DNA of 34,561 bases from Paludibacter sp. (lineage in GTDB: Bacteria; Bacteroidota; Bacteroidia; Bacteroidales; Paludibacteraceae). The notes under the pieces are model-generated. The model saw only the letters and a list, made by a program, of their open reading frames with translations, had not been told where the DNA came from and did not search any database. This document shows positions 24,687 to 32,343 of the stretch, piece after piece (within the stretch, counting starts at the first letter, position 1; every line of letters begins with the position of its first letter). Made by a program: the position numbers and the translations under genes. The stretch covers positions 1 to 34,561 of the forward strand of contig JAAFGX010000042.1 in the NCBI GenBank assembly GCA_010365115.1, read 5' to 3'.

Positions 24687-26222
24687 TTAAAACCTCGATG
24701 ATCTTCTCATCTTCCTCCTCACAACAGGCTCCTCCTCATCTTCGGTAGCTTGAGAGGATCTCGCAAGTGCGTTATTTTTAGATTTTGATTCCCCTGGCTC
24801 AATAGTATTACCTTTCGTATTCGTCTCTTTCTTGTCTGCTAGCTCCTTGTTCATTATCTGTTTGATACTATTATCAATAATATAGTTCATGTAACGTGTG
24901 ATTTTCTCTGAACTAATATCTACAAACTCTTTTTTAATTTCCTTTGTAAGAGATTCTACAAAATCATTGGTTTTTATAGCTACATCAAGAGTGGGCGGTT
25001 TAGTGGATTTTAGCCTTTCGGTTAAAGCAGAATTAAACCTCTTTTGTTCACTACTCAAAATGCCTAAAAATCCTTTTTCGAATGGAACTTTCTGCAAAGC
25101 GTTATATTTCTTTAAATTGCTATCATAGATCTCTTTCCCTTTTTCTAGCTTAAATTTGCAATCTTGTTCAAGTACCTGAAAAGATGGAAGTTCTAGCTTT
25201 AAGTTTTTGTATTCAATAGTATTGCTGTTATTATAAGTAATTTGGTTTTCTGCAAAAATCAGTTTTATATCAGGCATTTTTCCAGCGTTGTATTGCTCTA
25301 CCATTTGCTCCATACTTTTAATTAATTTGGGGTAAGCTGCTTTCAAAAGATCAATTTGTTCTTTTTTATCGTCTAGTTGATTAATTACTTTTTCATTCGA
25401 TAACAATTGATTTTTAATAAGACTTCCTTTTAGACTGATTTGGCTTCCCTTTACTGCTAAGCCATCATAACGAAAAGATACTGCAACTTGCTCTTTAGAA
25501 TTAACTGTATATTGTAAATCAATTTTTTGCTTTTTCAATTCTTGCTGCAGTTGCTCCAGTGAATTTACTCTGTGATTATCAAGTGTCTTCAAAGTAGCAA
25601 TTTGAATAAAATCTTTCTTTTCTTGAATACCCACTTTTCTATTACGAGATTGCTTGACCACATCAATGCTTTTATTTCTATTGAGATTTTCATTTTTCTT
25701 GTAGGTTTTCGATATTTCATCATAGACAAAAACTCTTGTTTCTTGAAGATAATTATCAAGACCCATTTCTTTCTCAATCTTATCACAAGCCGTTCCTATG
25801 CGTAATTTGGAATTACTGTCGGACAATGTTTTACCGTCAAACCCTATACGATTTATCTCAATATGATAATGAGGATGTTTATCATTATGTTTAACTACCA
25901 AAAATTGATGATTGTCTTCTCGAACACCCATTTCATCCATGATCCTTTTAACGAACTTTTTTTGAGTATCGTTTGAAATTCTATCTGTTTCTTTAAAATT
26001 AACTGTAAGATGCATAACAGGTTTGGTAACTCGTAGATTATCTTTTGCTATATCTCTGAATTCACTTCCTAATTCTAAATAATTAGAAGAGAACAAATGG
26101 TTTCTAAAAATGATTTCCGGTTTCTTATCTGAAAGTTGAGGAGTATAAATTCCCTGGGCCAAAATATATTCGGCTAATCCAGTAAAACTAATTCCACTTT
26201 TATGTGCTTCTCCTATAGGCAT
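24687..26222 (-). CDS. Relaxase / mobilisation nuclease (MOBP-like)
   Basis: This 511-residue relaxase nicks the transfer origin and pilots the strand into the recipient. The N-terminal domain has an early Tyr-rich stretch (FTGLAEYILAQGIYTPQ) and HLTVNFKETDRI. The metal-binding HUH-type motif is KHPHYHIEINRIG, with His116, His118 and His120. The C-terminal 300 residues are lysine-rich and helical, ending in a basic tail (VVRRKMRRSSRF). It overlaps the MobC-like gene by 23 bp, and an oriT-like hairpin lies just upstream of that pair. Bacteroidetes mobilisable elements often have this order. The mobility depends on a conjugation machine supplied from elsewhere, because none is encoded here. Confidence 0.87.
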   Translation of the reverse strand: MPIGEAHKSGISFTGLAEYILAQGIYTPQLSDKKPEIIFRNHLFSSNYLELGSEFRDIAKDNLRVTKPVMHLTVNFKETDRISNDTQKKFVKRIMDEMGVREDNHQFLVVKHNDKHPHYHIEINRIGFDGKTLSDSNSKLRIGTACDKIEKEMGLDNYLQETRVFVYDEISKTYKKNENLNRNKSIDVVKQSRNRKVGIQEKKDFIQIATLKTLDNHRVNSLEQLQQELKKQKIDLQYTVNSKEQVAVSFRYDGLAVKGSQISLKGSLIKNQLLSNEKVINQLDDKKEQIDLLKAAYPKLIKSMEQMVEQYNAGKMPDIKLIFAENQITYNNSNTIEYKNLKLELPSFQVLEQDCKFKLEKGKEIYDSNLKKYNALQKVPFEKGFLGILSSEQKRFNSALTERLKSTKPPTLDVAIKTNDFVESLTKEIKKEFVDISSEKITRYMNYIIDNSIKQIMNKELADKKETNTKGNTIEPGESKSKNNALARSSQATEDEEEPVVRRKMRRSSRF

Positions 26223-26505
26223 TTTTCAAATGTGTTAAGATTATTTGTAATTCTGTCATTAGATTATCAGGTTCCCTATTTGCTTGGTGAAATCGTTTTA
26301 CAAGTTGGTTGATATTATTTGCTAGTCCTACTAATATTCTTTTCTCTTCAACCGTGATTGCAATTACCTCCCCATTCAATAACATGAACCGAGCAAATTC
26401 ACTCACATTTTTATTGCATTTTTTTGACCTTTCTGCAATTAATAGTTTCTCGTTTTCGGTAATTCTAAACTTTAAAAACTCGTCTTTCTTTTTATCTTTT
26501 TTCAT
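26200..26505 (-). CDS. mobC: MobC-like relaxosome accessory protein
   Basis: This is a 101-residue basic protein beginning MKKDKKKDEFLKFRITENEK. The short strand FLKFRITENE followed by helices (KLLIAERSKKCNKNVSEFARFML) fits a ribbon-helix-helix DNA-binding fold. The C-terminal region (ILVGLANNINQLVKRFHQA) is the conserved MobC signature, as in GxNxNQxxxxxN-type motifs. It should bind near oriT and help the relaxase open the DNA. It is directly upstream of and overlapping the relaxase, and 40-100 bp downstream of the nested hairpin. Confidence 0.85.
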   Translation of the reverse strand: MKKDKKKDEFLKFRITENEKLLIAERSKKCNKNVSEFARFMLLNGEVIAITVEEKRILVGLANNINQLVKRFHQANREPDNLMTELQIILTHLKNAYRRST

Positions 26506-26544
26506 GATTTATTATTTTGTGTGTTCTCTCATTTTTAAGATTTT

Positions 26545-26660
26545 TTAGCGATAGCGTTAAAAAAAATCAACCTCGTAGAGCAAGCTTGTGATGCGTGGGG
26601 CATTGTAACGAAGTGGAAATGTACCCACGAATCACACCGCTTGCTCAAGACGTTCGCTAA
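26545..26660. other. Candidate oriT: nested inverted repeats
   Basis: An outer inverted repeat TTAGCGA (26545-26551) / TCGCTAA (26654-26660) encloses a long stem. The stem pairs GAGCAAGC (26578-26585) with GCTTGCTC (26639-26646), TGTGAT with ATCACA, CGTGGG with CCCACG and CATT with AATG. The apical loop contains GTAACGAAGTGG. It has no coding potential and lies 40 bp upstream of mobC and the relaxase, where oriT is expected. It is also more G+C-rich than its surroundings. The nick site cannot be placed by eye. Confidence 0.65.
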
Positions 26661-26747
26661 TAAATCTCATAGACTAGCAACCATTTGTATATTTTTGTTT
26701 TATATATTTATATAAAAGTTTTTGCACCATATAAAAAGCTTTTCCAA

Positions 26748-27617
26748 TTATCCTCGAATGGTTTCTTTTGTAATTAGGTATTCATTAAGGTCTTTTGAGC
26801 CTTGAAATAAATACCTCACGTCTTTGCTTATTACTAATTCCCTATTCCATTTTTCTAAGCACTTTTCAGTTGCTTTATTACCTGCAGCATCATTGTCCAA
26901 CATCCAGAAAATTTCAGAATAGTTGAGTAATACTTCATCTGTTTTTGAGAGCATAGACAAGGAATTTAGTATTAAGAAATCTTTCGACAATTCGTATTTT
27001 GGGTAGAGCGTTAATAGTGAAATAAAATCAGACCAGGATTCTAAAACTATAATTGAACTGTTGCACTTATTGATCCAAGTAAACCATTTTGAACCTAAAC
27101 AGAGCTTAGCATATTTATTTCGTATTTCGAGATGACCCTTGTTATTTTTAAAACCTACAGCAAAATATTTCTTGTCCTGTATTTTATAATATACTTCATC
27201 TAAATACCTTTTACATATTTCAATGTTCAATTTTCGTGTATTCAAATAATCAATTAAAATCCTGTTTTGTAAGGACTGAATTCTTTCAACACTATGTGAT
27301 ATGTCTTTTATTTTATCTTGAAAAACATTTTGTTTAGGCGGGTCAAAAGAAAAAATAACTTCCTCACATTGTAACCATCTGACTGCTTGCAGAAAACCAA
27401 TGGAAAAATGCTTCATAATAAAGTCAATGGTATTCCCACCAGAACCTGCTCCAAAGTCATAAAAAAGATTATGCTCACATTTTACTGAAGGAGTTCTCTC
27501 TTCTCTCCAATTAGCTTTAAACCAAAACTGTTCTTTTTTCTTTTCAATGGCATCAATATTCAATCTTTTCAAAATATTGATCATCGGAATATTTCTCAAT
27601 TTTTCTATATTGTCCAT
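26748..27617 (-). CDS. CHC2/Toprim-type DNA primase of the mobile element
   Basis: This 289-residue primase-like protein has an N-terminal zinc-finger-type domain. It keeps the usual context (FWFKANWREERTPSVKC, LFYDFGAGSGGNTIDFIM) but lacks a clear full set of CHC2 metal ligands. A Toprim domain follows, with the acidic IVLESWSDF and the DxD motif WMLDNDAAGNKA. It would make primers for strand synthesis during transfer or replication of the element. Its upstream 214 bp contains iteron-like repeats and separates it from the VirE-type gene, so the two may use separate promoters. Confidence 0.85.
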   Translation of the reverse strand: MDNIEKLRNIPMINILKRLNIDAIEKKKEQFWFKANWREERTPSVKCEHNLFYDFGAGSGGNTIDFIMKHFSIGFLQAVRWLQCEEVIFSFDPPKQNVFQDKIKDISHSVERIQSLQNRILIDYLNTRKLNIEICKRYLDEVYYKIQDKKYFAVGFKNNKGHLEIRNKYAKLCLGSKWFTWINKCNSSIIVLESWSDFISLLTLYPKYELSKDFLILNSLSMLSKTDEVLLNYSEIFWMLDNDAAGNKATEKCLEKWNRELVISKDVRYLFQGSKDLNEYLITKETIRG

Positions 27618-27635
27618 TATAATTGTTTTTTTGTC

Positions 27636-27815
27636 TACCTAGTTACCTGTAGGATTTAAATAGCTGTTTTTTAACATGTTAAAAATAAAGATGACTTTGT
27701 TTTTTATTTACCTGCGTTACCTTAATTAGGTAAGCTAGGTCCTAATTATTACAAGTTACCTACCTCAATAAATTATTAATATTCAATCAATTAAAATAAT
27801 TTAGGTAACTAGGTA
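27636..27815. repeat. Iteron-like cluster of TTACCT / AGGTAA repeats
   Basis: A perfect 13-bp inverted repeat frames the region: TACCTAGTTACCT (27636-27648) and AGGTAACTAGGTA (27803-27815). Between and within them GTTACCT recurs at 27642-27648, 27716-27722 and 27755-27761, and on the other strand at 27803-27809. Shorter TTACCT or AGGTAA copies are at 27708-27713, 27728-27733 and 27812-27816 (partial). TTACCT-TAATT-AGGTAA at 27717-27733 is itself a small palindrome. The cluster fills the gap between the primase and the VirE-type gene. It may be a replication origin or an operator array. Confidence 0.75.
27668..27685. promoter_or_regulatory. 18-bp perfect palindrome
   Basis: TTTTTAACATGTTAAAAA is a perfect palindrome about 50 bp upstream of the primase start and lies within the iteron-like region. 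It is a plausible operator for a dimeric repressor, or the AT-rich opening site of an origin. Confidence 0.45.
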
Positions 27816-27831
27816 AGTATATTATAGGAAT

Positions 27832-29010
27832 TTAAGAATCGGTAAAACCCCAAGGTGAATCTTTAAACTTAATTTTTGCTAGATATCCATACACCTGGCG
27901 TTTTGAATGCTTGATTCTAGTAAAATTGTATTTTTTTAATGCTGACCCAACTTTTTGAGCATTTAATCGATGCCCCATAACTTGTAGTTCTGTTACAATT
28001 TCAGTTGGCGTTCTAAAATCGGCGACATTATCACTAGCTGAGTAATATTTTAAAACAAATTCATTTTCTACTGTTTGGATAGTAAATCGTTCATTTCTTA
28101 ATTCATTGACTTTTATCTCTTCCTGTGTTAAGTCTGATTTAAAGTCTTTTTGATTTTTATAAATATGGTAAGCCTGTGACCAAAAATCATCTATGTTAAA
28201 TTCTTTACTATAGGAGAAATCAATTTTGTCAATGACACTGAAAATAATCCAACGTACAGAACCTGTGTCATCACATAAAAATTCCGCACGATTAGTTGAA
28301 GCCACAAATGAGCAAGTCCGATAAAGCAGAGTTGATTTATCTGCATACGGCAAACGTTCGTTGATAGAAACCTGACTTATCAATGCCTTAATAGCATTAA
28401 TATCATATCTCCCCATAATATCTAGCTCCTCAATGTTTATAATCAAAGACTTGGCCAGCTTAATGCGTTCATCACGTCCTATTGCAATATTTGTATATAA
28501 ATATTTTTCAAGTTGGCTTGGACATAGAAAATTTAAAAAATAAGATTTACCAAAACTCTGGCCTCCTTCTAAAACGAGTACATGCTTATTGATCGCTTCT
28601 TTTAAAAACACCGTTTTGACAGCACGGACTGCCCATTTTAGAAGATGCACGTAAAATAGTTCGTTATCATCGGTATTTACATAACTGGAGTACCTTTTGA
28701 CATGATCTTCCCCATTCCAAGGTGCTAAACTTTTGAAGTATCCTATCAGCGGATTAAAGCGTTCCACAAAATGAGACTTTAAGTATGTTTTAAAAACTTG
28801 TGGACTAACATTCAATTTTTCTCGATGAAGATGGATCAATAGAGAGGATTCATTAAAATCAATTTTACTTGCTGAGTTTGTATCGAAAATTTCATATTCC
28901 AACGCAATTTCATTAAACTTGATTTTAAAATATTTAGATAATTCTTCCTGAATTTTGTCATACACAGAATCCTTACGTGATGACACATCATATACACTTG
29001 TTTCTTCCAT
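27832..29010 (-). CDS. VirE-family P-loop NTPase (helicase-like) of the mobile element
   Basis: This 392-residue protein matches the 'virulence-associated E' family found in phages and mobilisable elements, which is related to SF3-type replicative helicases. Walker A is VLEGGQSFGKSYFLNFL (GGQSFGKS at about 149-156). A Walker B-like LIINIEELDIM follows at about 189-199, with a sensor-like SFVASTNRAEFL. The N-terminal 100 residues include PLIGYFKSLAPWNGEDHV, typical of the family. The last 70 residues look like a winged helix (TEIVTELQVMGHRLNAQKVGS, shown in part as TEIVTELQVMG). Adjacent to the primase and the iteron cluster, it forms a probable replication unit. Confidence 0.83.
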   Translation of the reverse strand: MEETSVYDVSSRKDSVYDKIQEELSKYFKIKFNEIALEYEIFDTNSASKIDFNESSLLIHLHREKLNVSPQVFKTYLKSHFVERFNPLIGYFKSLAPWNGEDHVKRYSSYVNTDDNELFYVHLLKWAVRAVKTVFLKEAINKHVLVLEGGQSFGKSYFLNFLCPSQLEKYLYTNIAIGRDERIKLAKSLIINIEELDIMGRYDINAIKALISQVSINERLPYADKSTLLYRTCSFVASTNRAEFLCDDTGSVRWIIFSVIDKIDFSYSKEFNIDDFWSQAYHIYKNQKDFKSDLTQEEIKVNELRNERFTIQTVENEFVLKYYSASDNVADFRTPTEIVTELQVMGHRLNAQKVGSALKKYNFTRIKHSKRQVYGYLAKIKFKDSPWGFTDS

Positions 29011-29082
29011 AATTAGATATTGATGAAAGAGTATAATGCTTATATTTGCATCATACTCATAGAGTTGTACAAAAAGATATTT

Positions 29083-29112
29083 AGGCGTTCAAAGGTGGAT
29101 CTTTGAACGCCT
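29083..29112. terminator. Terminator-like hairpin between HTH and VirE-type genes
   Basis: The 12-bp stem AGGCGTTCAAAG / CTTTGAACGCCT has a 6-base loop. On the minus strand it directly follows the HTH gene stop, but the T-rich tract begins some bases later, so it may be a partial terminator. On the plus strand a T-run follows at once, though no plus-strand gene leads into it. Confidence 0.6.
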
Positions 29113-29399
29113 TATTTTTTTAATTCTTTTGAAAATTTAGATAATACTTCCTCGTCAGAATACACTTTATGCTTCCTGATCCATGCAACTATCTCAACTC
29201 TATCGAAGAATAAAGCTCCATTGGTCGGTTTGTTATGTGGGATTAATTTTTTAGCAGATAATTTGTGGATAGTACTATCTGAAAAGCCTGTGTAGGCCAT
29301 CAAGTCTTTAATAGTAAAGATCTCTTTTTGGAATTGATTACCCTTTGTAATCATCATCTTAATTTCATTTAACTGTTCAATAATTTTTTGTGGGCTCAT
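29112..29399 (-). CDS. Excisionase-like helix-turn-helix protein
   Basis: This 95-residue protein has a MerR/excisionase-type winged helix (HTH_17 style). The recognisable part is FTIKDLMAYTGFSDSTIHKL, followed by the wing ALFFDRVEIVAWIRKHKV. A coiled N-terminus (IIEQLNEIKMMI) precedes it. Bacteroidetes mobile elements usually carry such genes beside the primase and helicase module, where they control excision or replication. It is the first gene of the minus-strand replication and mobilisation block, and 101 bp separate it from the VirE-type gene. Confidence 0.83.
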   Translation of the reverse strand: MSPQKIIEQLNEIKMMITKGNQFQKEIFTIKDLMAYTGFSDSTIHKLSAKKLIPHNKPTNGALFFDRVEIVAWIRKHKVYSDEEVLSKFSKELKK

Positions 29400-29470
29400 A
29401 ATTTATGTTTTAAGATTATGAGGCTAAACTATTAGAATGCAACTAGATGAAAAGTAAGTTTGCGACTTGG

Positions 29471-30220
29471 TCACATAAAAATTCGGGGGAATCCACCTTT
29501 TTTTAGGCTCTCGTAAATTTCTCTTTGGTAAGGGGTAACTAATATTCTTGTTATATCTGATAACGATTTTTCATTTACTGGAGAATATTTTCCAGCTTTT
29601 TTATATAGAAATATTGAAGCCATCATTTTTTTACTAACCTTATGATTTGAATCTATTTTTATCAAAAATGGAATCATAAATTCAATAATAAAACCATGTG
29701 TTTGCATAGCATTAACTTCCAATTTAAACAAACATTTGTCTTTAGACTTTTTTAAACAATTACCAATCAAAATTTGAAAATCATTAAATGATATATCATC
29801 ATTAAATAAATCGATTTTTCTAAATTGATTATAGTAATGATTTATGATATCTTTATTAGAATCCAAAATATCACTAATTTTTATCTCAGAAATATTTTCG
29901 GAAGATTTTGATGAATTTTGAAATTGAGACAGATTTTTATTCGATTTTTCTCTATTAAATCTAGCAAAAATACTATCATTCTTATAGAAATAGAATGCAG
30001 ATACACTAAGTAAAAACGTAAGAATAATTCCTAGAACTACTATTATTGAATTGAATAAAGTATAAACACCATTACTCAATTGAATAATACCTATGATCAC
30101 AACTGTAAAAGGTAATAATGGAGTTACAATAAGAGGAATCTTCTTAGAAGTAAAGATTGAATTTAACTTTTCAAATTGTCTGTGAAGAAAAAAAAAAGTC
30201 GCTTCAATTATATTTTTCAT
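29471..30220 (-). CDS. Hypothetical two-helix membrane protein
   Basis: This is a 249-residue protein that I do not recognise. Two predicted membrane segments, about 28-48 (IPLIVTPLLPFTVVIIGII) and 52-79 (VVLGIILTFLLSVSAFYF), sit in the N-terminal third. A Ser/Asn-rich linker (about 90-115) leads to a C-terminal domain of about 135 residues with short helices (ISFNDFQILIGNCLKKS). The DNA is very AT-rich. The layout of two TM helices followed by a cytoplasmic domain is seen in some defence effectors, but no catalytic or sensor motif is visible, so no function is proposed. Confidence 0.6.
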   Translation of the reverse strand: MKNIIEATFFFLHRQFEKLNSIFTSKKIPLIVTPLLPFTVVIIGIIQLSNGVYTLFNSIIVVLGIILTFLLSVSAFYFYKNDSIFARFNREKSNKNLSQFQNSSKSSENISEIKISDILDSNKDIINHYYNQFRKIDLFNDDISFNDFQILIGNCLKKSKDKCLFKLEVNAMQTHGFIIEFMIPFLIKIDSNHKVSKKMMASIFLYKKAGKYSPVNEKSLSDITRILVTPYQREIYESLKKGGFPRIFM

Positions 30221-30233
30221 ATTCTAGTATCTT

Positions 30234-30416
30234 TTATTGAAAAGTAAAAATACTAAAAAATATAGCTAATTGAAACAGAATGATATAGCATGCCAAGTCA
30301 TATAAAAATAAATCCTGAATTATTTTAGAACTATACAAAAGACACAATATGATGCTGATATTATCAATTAAAGAATAGCTTATATGCCTTCTGTAATTTT
30401 TAAAACTACTGTTCAT
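30234..30416 (-). CDS. Possible small membrane protein
   Basis: This is a 60-residue reading frame with a basic N-terminus (MNSSFKNYRRH) and one or two hydrophobic segments (ISIILCLLY and CYIILFQLAIFFSIFTF). It ends 13 bp before the start of the 249-residue membrane protein and could be its partner. It is short, lies in very AT-rich DNA and has no known relative I can name, so it may be a chance ORF. Confidence 0.3.
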   Translation of the reverse strand: MNSSFKNYRRHISYSLIDNISIILCLLYSSKIIQDLFLYDLACYIILFQLAIFFSIFTFQ

Positions 30417-30691
30417 CTCTATTTTATTAGATATCGTGTAGGTAGATTATTTTGCTATCTAATATCCCTTTATAAATTTTAAATGATTATGGGATGTAAT
30501 AACGACGTTTTAAAAATAAAATATGTATAACAAGTATTAATAGAGATCATAGAAAATCTTAATACTGAGAACTAATATTTGATCTTCTTAGAGACAATTA
30601 ACAATTAATTAACAATTCGGTATTAATTTGATAGTATTTAAAACTAGGGGTTTTTCCTTTATTTTGACTCCTATAAGTAAAGAGAATTTTT
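30417..30691. other. AT-rich intergenic region before fecR
   Basis: I see no gene and no tRNA here. It separates the minus-strand mobile-element genes from the plus-strand FecR/sigma/SusC genes. Near 30597-30616 it contains the repeated word TTAACAATT (TTAACAATTAATTAACAATT), then a T-rich stretch close to the fecR start that probably includes the promoter. No copy of the 42-bp tRNA-Met fragment is present, so this is not a visible attR. Confidence 0.5.
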
Positions 30692-31669
30692 ATGCTATAT
30701 GTTAGTCAGAAAGAAAAAAAATGTGTCAGGTATCTAACCAATGAAATGTCAAAGGCAGAACGGTCTGTCTTTGAAATTGAATTGACTTTAGATGATGATC
30801 TACTTGCTAACTTTGAAAATTTTAAAACAATCTGGATTCGTTATCCCAATAGTGAATTTCCAAAAGCAACTACTTCCTTTGGAAAAATCATTAAAAAATA
30901 TAACAAACCAGAAAAGGGAAAATCGATAAAGAGTTCATTAAATTATAAGGTGCTTCTATCTACTGCTTTACTTTTTTTCTTTTGCACGATTTTTTATTTT
31001 GTTGCAACACCAAATTCAGAATATACCAATCATAAAATTGCTTCTAAAGGAGAGCGGCTCACTTTTACGCTACCAGATAGCAGCACCGTTATTTTAAACT
31101 CGGGAAGTGAAGTTAAATACTCTAGTGATTTTGGTAAACGGAGAGATATTTGGTTAAAAGGAGAAGCTTTCTTCAAAGTTACAAAGAATATTAATTCCCC
31201 TTTTATCGTCCATACTTCCGATTTTGATGTGAAAGTATTAGGAACACAATTTAATGTTAATGGCAGTAAAATCAACCAAACAATTTCATTATCAAAAGGA
31301 AAAATAAATGTATTACTGAAAGAAAGTAAGGATGAAATTAACCTAATGCCAAATGAAGAATTGGTTTGGAATGCTAAAACAAAGTGTATTATCAAAAGAA
31401 ATTTTGATGTGAATAAAGTTTTAGCTTGGAAAGATAATATACTTCTACTCGACGATGTGAAAATTGAAGATGCTCTTCCTGAAATTAATCAATTTTATGG
31501 GGTGAATTTTGTAATTAAGGACGCTGTAATTGCAAACAAGCATATCAAAGGAGCTTTCAAGAATCAGTCAATTGATGAATTTATAACCTCTCTAGAATTT
31601 ATTTTAGATGTGACTGTAATAAAAACTATTCAAAACAACTTCGAAATAGCAAAATACCATGGAAATTAA
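30692..31669 (+). CDS. FecR family anti-sigma factor
   Basis: This 325-residue inner-membrane anti-sigma factor has a cytoplasmic N-terminus (about 1-84) and one membrane helix at about 86-104 (VLLSTALLFFFCTIFYFVA). A periplasmic FecR domain follows (about 115-215, with FTLPDSSTVILNSGSEVKY and GEAFFKV). The C-terminal DUF4974-like domain (about 255-320) contains LLLDDVKIEDALPEINQFY. It should hold the neighbouring ECF sigma factor until a SusC-type transducer signals through its STN domain. The gene comes before the sigma gene and overlaps it by 11 bp. The reverse order is the usual one. Confidence 0.93.
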   Translation: MLYVSQKEKKCVRYLTNEMSKAERSVFEIELTLDDDLLANFENFKTIWIRYPNSEFPKATTSFGKIIKKYNKPEKGKSIKSSLNYKVLLSTALLFFFCTIFYFVATPNSEYTNHKIASKGERLTFTLPDSSTVILNSGSEVKYSSDFGKRRDIWLKGEAFFKVTKNINSPFIVHTSDFDVKVLGTQFNVNGSKINQTISLSKGKINVLLKESKDEINLMPNEELVWNAKTKCIIKRNFDVNKVLAWKDNILLLDDVKIEDALPEINQFYGVNFVIKDAVIANKHIKGAFKNQSIDEFITSLEFILDVTVIKTIQNNFEIAKYHGN

Positions 31670-32258
31670 TCAAATAAAAATAGGCAATAGTGATTGCTTT
31701 TCGGACGATTTTCTATTTCAGCAAATTCGAAATGGTCAATACGAAGCAATGGAACTTTTCTTCAATAGATATTATACTCCTTTGTGTCGTTTTGGATTAA
31801 GTTATGAATCGAATTCTTGTCTTGTAGAAGAAAAAGTAGCTGATATTTTTATTCAGTTGTGGAACAGTAGAAATATTCTCGATAAAATTAAAAATCCTAA
31901 ATCCTATATCTATGTAGTAGTAAAAAACAGTTTAAAAACAGTACGGAAATCAAAGCAGTTTTATCAACAAATCGATGAAAGTAAAACTAATAATACAATG
32001 TTTTCTCCCAGTAGAGAGCAGGAGATTATTGAAAATGAAGAAAAGGAAATTAATACCAATTTGATCCGTGAAATATTAGATGTTATTCCTAAAAAGTCAC
32101 GGCAAGCTTTTGAACTCAGTAGAATAGACGGATTAAAATATAAAGAAATTTCCGTAATTCTAAACGTCACTCCTAAAACGGTTGAAAATCATATAGCTAT
32201 TGCACTCAAATATATTAGTAAGGCTTTGGAATCTCATAAAAAAGATAGAGTTATTTAA
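31659..32258 (+). CDS. ECF-type RNA polymerase sigma factor (sigma-70 family)
   Basis: This 199-residue ECF sigma factor has a region 2 (about 20-95, LFFNRYYTPLCRFGLSY, KVADIFIQLWNSRN, NPKSYIYVVVKNSLKT). Region 4 spans about 135-190, with IPKKSRQAFELSRIDGLKY and the helix-turn-helix YKEISVILNVTPKTVENHI. It belongs to the Bacteroidetes group paired with FecR and SusC. It overlaps fecR by 11 bp and is followed after 85 bp by the SusC-like gene, which is its probable target. Confidence 0.93.
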   Translation: MEINQIKIGNSDCFSDDFLFQQIRNGQYEAMELFFNRYYTPLCRFGLSYESNSCLVEEKVADIFIQLWNSRNILDKIKNPKSYIYVVVKNSLKTVRKSKQFYQQIDESKTNNTMFSPSREQEIIENEEKEINTNLIREILDVIPKKSRQAFELSRIDGLKYKEISVILNVTPKTVENHIAIALKYISKALESHKKDRVI

Positions 32259-32343
32259 CTCTGTTTAATAATTAGTAGAAAAACTAACTTTTTTAAAATC
32301 AGTTCTAGTTTGTTAAAAACAACATTAAGTAATCACAGATAAA

